The notes under the pieces were generated by a model. It made no database searches, was not told where the DNA came from, and worked only from the letters and a program-made list of their open reading frames with translations. A stretch of 37,843 nt of DNA from Bryobacterales bacterium (GTDB taxonomy: Bacteria > Acidobacteriota > Terriglobia > Bryobacterales > Bryobacteraceae): the NCBI GenBank assembly GCA_016789785.1, contig JAEUQE010000065.1, positions 1-37,843 of the forward strand, written 5' to 3'. The position numbers and the translations under genes are program-made. Of the stretch, positions 7,267 through 14,078 are shown one piece after another (the first letter of the stretch is position 1; the number at the start of each line of letters is the position of its first letter).

Positions 7267-8868
7267 ATGGCAACTTTGCTGGTGGTGGACGACGATCCCC
7301 AACAACTGGAAGTGCGCAAGCTCATTCTCGAGCAGGCCGGTCACGAGGTGGAGTGCGCCTCCACGGTAGGCGAGGCGATGCACACCTACCGCCGGTGTTC
7401 GCCACAACTGCTGCTGATGGATCTGCGCCTGCCCCGCACCGAAGACGGATTGGCGTTGATCCGCCATAGCCGCGAACGTGCGCCCGATACCCGCATCGTG
7501 GTGCTCTCCGGATGGACCGGCGAACTGCAGGATCATCCCGAAGAATCGATGGTGGATCGTGTGATTCCGAAGCCCGTGCGATCGCAGAAGCTGCTGTCCG
7601 TACTGGCGCAGTTGGCGGCGTTCCTGATGTGCGCCGTGCTGCTGGGCGCGCAGACGTTTCCATTCCAGTTGGACGGGCCGGCGGAAGTGGCAGCGGAGAT
7701 CGACATGACGGCCCCGGGTGCGGATTGGGGACGAGCGGGCCGTGAATCGGTGCTTGCCAATCTCACGCTCGACGATACGAAAAAGCTCAACGTGATGGTG
7801 TTCGCGGGCGGCGACAAATACCGCTACCGCGTCTGGCTGGGACCGCTGGAGCCCGGGGCGCACAATCTCAAAATCGAGCGTCACCCGGATTACTCCGCGC
7901 GCGGGATCAACTTACAGGTCGGCGGAGTGACTTACCGGCAATACAAGCCTTCCGATCCCGACTACGCGGTGATCGCGAATGCACCGGCGATCTATGCCCG
8001 TCCGAATACGATTGGCAAGTTCAGCGACATTCCGCTATTGACTTACTGCGAGCGCCTGGGCGACGGATCGCTGCGTTACAGCGTGATCTTCTCGAATGAG
8101 GATGGCGGAACGTCCACCCGTGCGTTGATGGCTCGCTGGGGCCGCGCCACCGACATCGAGCATGTCTACCAGGTCTGGCCCGGCAAACCGGGCGGACCAT
8201 CCCGCACGTTGATCCAGACGCGCGACCACAAGGACGTACCGTTCCAGGGTAAGTATGAGGGCCAGCATCCACTGCTTGCCGTCGTGACTGACAACAATAT
8301 GGTGGACGGCACCGGCACCTCGGTGGTACGTTATCAACTCGCCCCGATCGTCGTCGATTTGAGCAACTCATCGCGCGAGCAGGTGATGGATGATCATCCC
8401 ATCACCTATCAACTCAGCACCCGCGAATTGGAGCGCGAAGGCAAATTGCGCAAGTTCGGCTTCGTCGAAGGCAACAAGATCAGCCAGCCGGAGAACTATT
8501 TGCGCATGGAGATGCGGATCTTCAATAAGGACACGCGACTTGCCGTGCTGGTGCGGTTGGAAGGCGAGAACTTCTGGCGATCCTCGAATCTCGGCGTGCA
8601 CGACATGGCGATTGAGCGATCGGGCTGGGTCAGGACGGCGATCGAGCTTCCGCCCGCCACACAATCGGTTCAGGTGGCCGAGATCGCATTTCAATGTCTG
8701 CCGGAGCGCACGTTCGACGGCGCCGGCGGGTGCCGTGTGGAGGCACTGAGCAAGATGTTCTTTCTTGAAGCGACGGGACATCCGGGGCGCAACTTCTGGC
8801 AGCCGCGCATGGATCGCGGACCGTGGATCCTCGCGCCCGGCACACTCCGCACCGTGAGCCTGCGCTGA
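7267..8868 (+). CDS. REC (response regulator receiver) domain fused to an exported-type protein
   Basis: The 533-residue frame has two unlike parts. Residues 1-119 are a complete receiver domain with acidic pair Asp8/Asp9, phosphoacceptor Asp52 (LLLMDLRL), Ser81 and Lys102 in PKP. Residues 105-130 then read like a signal peptide: RSQK, a hydrophobic core from LLSVLAQ to AVLLG, and an AQTF cleavage-like end similar to other signal peptides in this window. The remaining 400 residues are beta-rich and unrecognised. Met121 (ATG at 7627) or TTG at 7612 could be internal starts for a separate secreted protein, but neither has a clear ribosome binding site. I chose ATG 7267 because the receiver fold starts there. 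Either the stop codon between two genes was lost or this is a true fusion. Confidence 0.75.
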   Translation: MATLLVVDDDPQQLEVRKLILEQAGHEVECASTVGEAMHTYRRCSPQLLLMDLRLPRTEDGLALIRHSRERAPDTRIVVLSGWTGELQDHPEESMVDRVIPKPVRSQKLLSVLAQLAAFLMCAVLLGAQTFPFQLDGPAEVAAEIDMTAPGADWGRAGRESVLANLTLDDTKKLNVMVFAGGDKYRYRVWLGPLEPGAHNLKIERHPDYSARGINLQVGGVTYRQYKPSDPDYAVIANAPAIYARPNTIGKFSDIPLLTYCERLGDGSLRYSVIFSNEDGGTSTRALMARWGRATDIEHVYQVWPGKPGGPSRTLIQTRDHKDVPFQGKYEGQHPLLAVVTDNNMVDGTGTSVVRYQLAPIVVDLSNSSREQVMDDHPITYQLSTRELEREGKLRKFGFVEGNKISQPENYLRMEMRIFNKDTRLAVLVRLEGENFWRSSNLGVHDMAIERSGWVRTAIELPPATQSVQVAEIAFQCLPERTFDGAGGCRVEALSKMFFLEATGHPGRNFWQPRMDRGPWILAPGTLRTVSLR

Positions 8869-9104
8869 TGGCGTTGGTGCTTGTGCTCAAGGTGATTCCG
8901 CGCAGCGCGAAGACGGAGTTCGCCGGCGTGATGGAGGACGGCACGCGCAAGCTGCGTGTCGCCGCACCCGCGGATAAGGGCAAGGCCAACGCCGCACTGG
9001 TCGCGTTTCTCGCCGCCCACTATGGTGTGCCGCGAGATGCCGTGCGGATCGTCAGCGGCGCAACCTCGACCCGCAAGCAGGTGCGCATTGAGGGCGTGGA
9101 TTGA
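8868..9104 (+). CDS. YggU/DUF167 family protein
   Basis: The 78-residue protein has the DUF167 pattern: VIPRSAKTEFAGVMEDGTRKLRV, then APADKGKANAALVAFLA and the end IVSGATSTRKQVRIEG. Family members are small cytoplasmic proteins of unknown function, usually near 80-100 residues. The ATG overlaps the stop codon of the preceding gene by one base (TGATG), which indicates coupled translation and fixes the start against a longer frame. The gene faces the decayed RloB/ATPase pair and ends 11 bp from it. Confidence 0.88.
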   Translation: MALVLVLKVIPRSAKTEFAGVMEDGTRKLRVAAPADKGKANAALVAFLAAHYGVPRDAVRIVSGATSTRKQVRIEGVD

Positions 9105-9115
9105 GCTACCGGAGG

Positions 9116-9247
9116 CTACGAAACTCCACTGGCAGTTGGCTCGCAAGTGCCTTTGAAGCAATGGATTTCCAGCTCGATGAACAGCCTGTCGTCTCGAAAG
9201 ACTCCATCCCGGCGCAGCGGCCGGGGCTTTCGAGGGATCAATGTCAT
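9116..9247 (-). pseudogene. RloB-like N-terminal stub
   Basis: A 43-residue frame starts at an ATG overlapping the stop of the AAA ATPase (ATGA, 9244-9247), the usual arrangement for coupled partner genes. It begins MTLIPRKPRPLRRDGVFRDD then RLFI, which resembles the opening of RloB-like (PF13707) proteins, but the likeness ends after about 25 residues and a TAG closes the frame at 9116-9118. RloB-like proteins are normally around 200 residues. The rest is missing, and the convergent YggU gene starts almost at once. I infer a deletion with a junction near 9170. The family assignment relies on a short stretch plus context. Confidence 0.5.
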
Positions 9248-10607
9248 CGGCGCTCTTCCACTTGCGGAATGAGATTGTCGAGACCTCCGATGAACGGCAC
9301 CGCTCCGAAACGGCCTTGCAGATAGTGCTTTCGCAATTCCATATCGTTGCGGACTTTGAAGTCGAGCAACGAGTAGAGGCGAGTGGCCGATTGATGATCT
9401 TTCTCGGCAAACCATATTTCATCGCGCCGCAGCAGGTTCTGATCGAGCAAGCTCGATTCATGCGTCGTCACAATGATCTGACTCGGGCCGCCTGCCGAAT
9501 TCTTCAAGAAGAACTCAAGGAATGCCCGCACGAGGATAGGGTGCAGACTACGGTCGATCTCATCAATGAAGTACACACCGCTTCCCGAACGCAGACGGTG
9601 CAGAGCTGGCAGCAGATTCAGGAGGCGCCGGGTTCCATCGGATTCCTCGTCAAGTTCGAGCGGTACGGTTGTGCCTGAGGGTTGCTCATGCGCAGCCTGG
9701 ATACGCATCTGATAGATCTTGCTTCCGCCCTCCCGTTCGGCGACGATTTCATGCCCATCCCCGAGGCGCACCGGAGCACCATCCTCGCTGCCTTTGGCAT
9801 CCGCGAGAATCTTCTGCCAGACTCTGGATTGAAGAAGACGATTCAGTTGCTCCTCGGTGACTTCTGTCTTCGTAACCTCCAGCCGATCCACACCGGTCGA
9901 GGACGTTTTCAGGAACTCACCCGCGAAAGTGAGCAAGCCCGGATCGTCGAGCATCGCGTGCGCCAGAGAAACGAACGATTCGTCCGGGGCAATCAAACAA
10001 AGAGTGGACTTGAACCAAGTGAGGACGGCAGCAAGATCTGGTCCGAAATCCTCGGGATCCAGAGTCGCTTGCACCGTCGCCAAAAACGTCTGGTTGGGTG
10101 GCCCGCCGACGGTCGCAAGGGCTGCCAGCTTGGGCTTTGCGGCCTTGGGTAACTCGATCTTAACCTCGCCGGCCGCGCTCGTGACACGCTGGTAGATGGA
10201 ACGGTGTTTCCCGCCGTTGATCCGGAAGAGCCACTCCTGGAAAACCCCTTCATCGTCCAAATTCAACCCGTATTCATAGTGTTTTCCATCACAGATGAAC
10301 TGCAATGTGAACGTGGACGGCCGGCCCGCCATGTCATGGAACCTGAAGGATTCCCGATTGGTACCCGTGTTGCGCTTCCTTGGCTCCAGTGCGAGGGATT
10401 GGACGTACCTCAATGCCCGGAACAGGTTCGACTTACCGGCGCCGTCGGGCCATAGAGCACCGCTGTTCGTAAAGCACTTTCCCTGCTGCCTGGAATCGGA
10501 TACAGATGGTGGGGCAGGTCTGCTCCCAAGCGGTTGCTCGCGACGAGGGAGAGTGTCTCCTCGTTCGCGAAAGACCGGAAGTTTGAAACCGACAGCGAGA
10601 CGATCAT
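9244..10607 (-). pseudogene. AAA family ATPase (AAA_21/RloA-like), frameshifted in Walker A
   Basis: Two minus-strand frames join into one ATPase. The first (from ATG at 10607) reads MIVSLSVSNFRSFANEETLS and reaches AVLYGP. The second carries on with GAGKSNLFRALRYVQSLALEP and includes Walker B GVYFIDEIDRSLHP and the switch region IIVTTHESSLLDQ, ending at 9244. Together they make an ABC/AAA-type ATPase of about 440 residues, the kind paired with TOPRIM-like effectors in abortive-infection modules. The join needs one base: GGCCCGACGGCGCC where GGCCCGAACGGCGCC would encode GPNGAGKS, so a base is missing near 10445. The break falls in the nucleotide-binding loop and the downstream partner is truncated, so I take it as a dead gene; a sequencing error at this base is the alternative. 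Confidence 0.8.
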
Positions 10608-10711
10608 GAAGGAGGCGGCATCCGTGAATCTATCACAGATAGAGCCACATTAGTGACCAGAGCCTGCATTGAACAAACCAGAGACGTGACGTCTTCACGG
10701 TAATATCGAAC

Positions 10712-13231
10712 TCACCGCTCCATCGCCGCTGGTTCGCGATCCCGCGCCACCGCCAACCGGATCGCCCCGTAAAGTTGTGCCGGCTCAAACGGCTTGGCGA
10801 CATAACCGAGCATTCCAGCTGCCTCGCAAACCTCACGATCTCCGTTCATGCTATTCGCGGTCAGCGCCACAATCGGCGTCCGGTTACCGGACTGGCGGAT
10901 GCGCCGCGCTGCCTCCAATCCGTCCATCTCGGGCATCTGCACGTCCATCAGAATGCAGTCGAACTCGCAGCCGGCCGCAAGCACCACCGCCTCGGCACCG
11001 TTCTGCGCCAATCGCACCGAATGGCCGGCCTTCTCCAACAAACGCACAGCCACCCGCTGGTTCAGCGGATTGTCCTCGGCGAGCAGAATACGCAACTCCG
11101 GCATGGCAAAGTCCGGCTGGCCCACAGGCTCCGTGAGCATTGCCTCCCTCGGCTCCACTTTCACCTCAAAATGAAACGCCGATCCTTTTCCAGGCTCACT
11201 CTCAAACCAGATCCGTCCGCCCATGCGCTCAATCAACCGCTTCGAGAGCGCCAATCCGAGCCCGGTGCCGCCGTAGCTGCGGGCTGTCGAAGAATCCGCT
11301 TGCACGAAGGGCTCAAAAAGCTTCGAATGCCGTTCCGCGGGAATCCCGATCCCCGTGTCCGTTACGGAAAAGCGCAAAATCCCCTCGGGATTCCAGGAGC
11401 AATCCACATGGACACCACCCTCCGCCGTAAACTTCACTGCGTTGTTCAGCAGGTTCAGTAGCACTTGGCGCAAGCGCAGATCATCGGCCCAAACAAACCG
11501 CGGCACGTCCTCCGCAACGGTCCAATCGAGGGTAAGGCCTTTCTCCCGGGCCGTCGACTGAACCGTTCGCAACACACCCTGCAGAGTGCCGCGCGGCGAG
11601 AATACCGCCGGATCCAGGTCAAGCTTGCCCGCTTCGATTTTCGAAAGGTCCAGCACATCGTTCAGTAGCTGAAGCAAACTGTAGCCCGCAAACTTGACGC
11701 CCTCCATGTTCTCCTTCTGCTCGGGCGTAAGGGGCGAATCGAGAACCAGGTTCGTCAATCCGATCACACCGTTCATCGGCGTTCGAATCTCGTGGCTCAT
11801 GTTGGCGACGAACTGGCTTTTGGCGACACTTGCAGCCTCCGCGGCCTCCTTCGCCTTGAGAAGTTCCTGCGTCTGCCGCTTCACCTGACGGCGCAGCAGG
11901 AACACCCATCCCGCGGCGGCCGAGGCCAGCGCCGAGATGATGCCCGCCCAATAGCTCCAGCGAATGCGCTCCACCCACGGCGCAGGCGCGAGCACCACCC
12001 AATCGCGATCATCCCGCGAGATCACGCGCACATCCACCGCAAGCGAGCGTTGCGGCGAGCGGTCGACATGGCACAGGCCAGTCACCTGCAACAGGGAGCC
12101 CGGAATCAGAGGTTCGGCTATCCATCGCGAGCGCAAACGCACCCAGATCGCGGCTTTGTTCTCATCAATCAGCGCCGCGCTCCACACCGTACCGCGTTCA
12201 AACTGTTTCACCACTCCGTTGACGCGCACCAGGCGGCCTTCGAAGTTCTCCTTCCAAAGTTGAAGCACCGACGCCGGATCGGGCCATGCACCGGTCGTCG
12301 TGGGCGCGCTGCGAATGATCACGTCACGCAGGATGGGATGATCACCCGTGGTCACGCCTTCGTATCCCGCTATCTCGACCTGATCGCCCGGTGAGAGGTT
12401 GGTCAACCCACGCCCCTGGATTTGCATCCCGTAGTGGCCTTCCTGGACGAAGGTGCCGTACTCGGGGTCATTCAGCGTCACCACTCCCCGAACTCGCACC
12501 CGGTCGCTCGGCCGGCCGCCAGGACGGAACGTCATGATGGTCTCCAACCGGTTCAGGGGGCGCTCAAACGGCCCGGCCTGAGGTGGCGCCAACAACTCGA
12601 TTTCCTCCGGCCGCAACACATGGAGAGTGGAACCTCGCTGCCACTTTCCCTGGAACTTCGGGAAGACCACACCACGAACGCGCACCCGCCCGTCAAGCAT
12701 CCCGCGCAGTTTGTCGTCTGCCTTGCCTCGCGCACGGATCGAGTACCGGATTCCGTCCAGCATGATGGTGTGGAGCGGCTGAGCGAGTGTGTTCGGGCGA
12801 GGGGCGGAGTCCACCAGCCGGCCTTCCAACTCGCTGTAGAGCAGGTCGAGCGCGCCCAGTTCGATCAGCAAAGGATTCACCCGGCGCGGAACCGGCATCC
12901 CCGGATGATCGAGCGCCCGCACCGAGATCGCTTTCAGAAACGGCGAGAAACCCTCCGATACCGTGCCCTCCACCTCCACCAGATCGCCGGCTGAGATCGC
13001 GCCCATCCAGGGCGCTTCAAACTCGCAATAGGCCGCATGATTGCCCTGCTGCAAGATGAGATACCGCGTCTCCGGCCGAGGTTCGGTGACCACTCCCTGG
13101 ACCCGCACCTTCTGCCCCAACGCCACCTCGGAACGGCGGAGCGCCTCAACCGTAAGAAGCGGCGGCAAAGCAAGCACGAGACTGGAAGCCCACAACAAGC
13201 CCGCCAGTGCGCTGATGCACTGAAAGAACAT
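10712..13231 (-). CDS. Hybrid sensor histidine kinase with OB-like sensory repeats
   Basis: From the ATG at 13231 the product has 839 residues: a signal peptide (MFFQCISALAGLLWASSLVL), a periplasmic region to about residue 420 with four OB-fold-like repeats marked by VRVQGVVT, VRVRGVVF, VRVRGVVT and VRVNGVVK, a membrane helix near 425-447, a coiled coil, a HisKA domain (His480 in MSHEIRTPMNG), HATPase_c (NNAVKF, DTGIGIP, GGTGLGLA) and a receiver domain at 710-839 with phosphoacceptor Asp763 (LMDVQMP). It senses an unknown periplasmic cue and passes phosphate within itself and probably on to another protein. The frame is open further upstream, but the signal peptide fixes the start. It is divergent from padR. 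Confidence 0.9.
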   Translation of the reverse strand: MFFQCISALAGLLWASSLVLALPPLLTVEALRRSEVALGQKVRVQGVVTEPRPETRYLILQQGNHAAYCEFEAPWMGAISAGDLVEVEGTVSEGFSPFLKAISVRALDHPGMPVPRRVNPLLIELGALDLLYSELEGRLVDSAPRPNTLAQPLHTIMLDGIRYSIRARGKADDKLRGMLDGRVRVRGVVFPKFQGKWQRGSTLHVLRPEEIELLAPPQAGPFERPLNRLETIMTFRPGGRPSDRVRVRGVVTLNDPEYGTFVQEGHYGMQIQGRGLTNLSPGDQVEIAGYEGVTTGDHPILRDVIIRSAPTTTGAWPDPASVLQLWKENFEGRLVRVNGVVKQFERGTVWSAALIDENKAAIWVRLRSRWIAEPLIPGSLLQVTGLCHVDRSPQRSLAVDVRVISRDDRDWVVLAPAPWVERIRWSYWAGIISALASAAAGWVFLLRRQVKRQTQELLKAKEAAEAASVAKSQFVANMSHEIRTPMNGVIGLTNLVLDSPLTPEQKENMEGVKFAGYSLLQLLNDVLDLSKIEAGKLDLDPAVFSPRGTLQGVLRTVQSTAREKGLTLDWTVAEDVPRFVWADDLRLRQVLLNLLNNAVKFTAEGGVHVDCSWNPEGILRFSVTDTGIGIPAERHSKLFEPFVQADSSTARSYGGTGLGLALSKRLIERMGGRIWFESEPGKGSAFHFEVKVEPREAMLTEPVGQPDFAMPELRILLAEDNPLNQRVAVRLLEKAGHSVRLAQNGAEAVVLAAGCEFDCILMDVQMPEMDGLEAARRIRQSGNRTPIVALTANSMNGDREVCEAAGMLGYVAKPFEPAQLYGAIRLAVARDREPAAMER

Positions 13232-13670
13232 TCCTACTATCGTATCGGTATCTTGGCTGCGTGTTGTAGCCAAAGTTGCGGCGTCCCTTGCAGAGCACCG
13301 GGCCCTAACTCGTTTGTCAAGTCCGAGGACTACCCGCATTTGTCTGCCCATCGGCCCGGAAAGCCCACCCAGAGGGTGAGTTGGAAGAACGGCCGGATTG
13401 CCTCCATTCACGCTCCCACCGCAACGGATTCAGAGATTCCCTTTCGTAATCTTCTTCGGCTGTCCGCGAAAGGCCGGCCGGTCGCGCATCGGGCCTCAAA
13501 CTCCTTTTGGCCTCCCCCACGTCTGGCTCGTCCATCCCACTCGCAGAGCCGCCAGTACTCACGATTCCCGAACTCGCTCTCGTTTGTCCGTCCTTCCGGC
13601 TCCGAATGGAAGGCCCCTCCCGCAGTATTCTCAATCGCAAGGGAACTTCCTCCCCTTGACTCTCGTTATC
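13232..13670. other. Intergenic region between the divergent kinase and padR genes
   Basis: About 440 bases separate the kinase start from the padR operator. Open frames here are short and show no family pattern. The bases just before the kinase ATG read TACGAT-7 nt-ATG on the minus strand, a possible weak -10 box close to the start. Near padR, TTGACT at 13656-13661 could be a -35 box. I see no RNA gene or repeat. Confidence 0.4.
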
Positions 13671-13696
13671 TTGACTGTCAGTATATTGATGGTCAA
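13671..13696. promoter_or_regulatory. Near-perfect palindrome, likely PadR operator
   Basis: The 26-bp segment has arms TTGAC-TG-TCA and TGA-TG-GTCAA around the core GTATAT; all arm positions pair except transitions at four symmetric sites. It lies directly before the padR start and covers -10-like elements TATATT (13682-13687) and TATAAT (13697-13702, just outside). PadR repressors bind inverted repeats in their own promoters, so autoregulation is the natural reading. The alternative start ATG at 13689 is inside the palindrome. Confidence 0.65.
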
Positions 13697-13700
13697 TATA

Positions 13701-14078
13701 ATGGGCACCAAGGGTAACGAATCCACGAAGAGTCCCGATCCGCGGATCGAACAGCTTCTTCCCCTGCCTGCGCCCTTCTTCCAGATCCTCATTGCACTGG
13801 CATCGGGAGAGGCGCACGGCTACGCCATCATGCAGGATGTCGCCGAACGGACACATGGCAAACTCCGCTTGAGTCCGGGAACGTTGTATGGTTCCATCAA
13901 ACGGATGCTCGAGTTGGGGCTGATCCAGGAAGTCCGCAAGCGCGATCCGGAAGATGAACGGCGGCGGCATTACCGCCTCACCGATTTTGGAAGCAGCGTG
14001 GCGCGGGCCGAAACAGCCCGATTGGAAGCGACACTACGATATGCGAGGTCCAGCGGACTGGCTGCGCAGCAAAGCTGA
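13701..14078 (+). CDS. PadR family transcriptional regulator (acidobacterial type)
   Basis: The 125-residue product carries a PadR winged helix: LPLPAPFFQILIALASGEAHGYAIMQDV, then LSPGTLYGSIKRMLELGLIQEV and RRRHYRLTDFGSSVARAE. This matches the acidobacterial PadR group that sits next to ADOP permeases. ATG 13701 and ATG 13689 are both in frame; neither has a ribosome binding site, and 13701 lies just after the operator palindrome. The permease gene begins inside its 3' end, so the two are co-expressed. It probably represses both genes until an unknown ligand is bound. Confidence 0.9.
   Translation: MGTKGNESTKSPDPRIEQLLPLPAPFFQILIALASGEAHGYAIMQDVAERTHGKLRLSPGTLYGSIKRMLELGLIQEVRKRDPEDERRRHYRLTDFGSSVARAETARLEATLRYARSSGLAAQQS

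Noticed and set aside
9241..9678. Plus-strand open frame opposite the ATPase, 145 residues
   Set aside because: It is the antisense shadow of the decayed ATPase; the minus strand has Walker B and family blocks while this frame has none.
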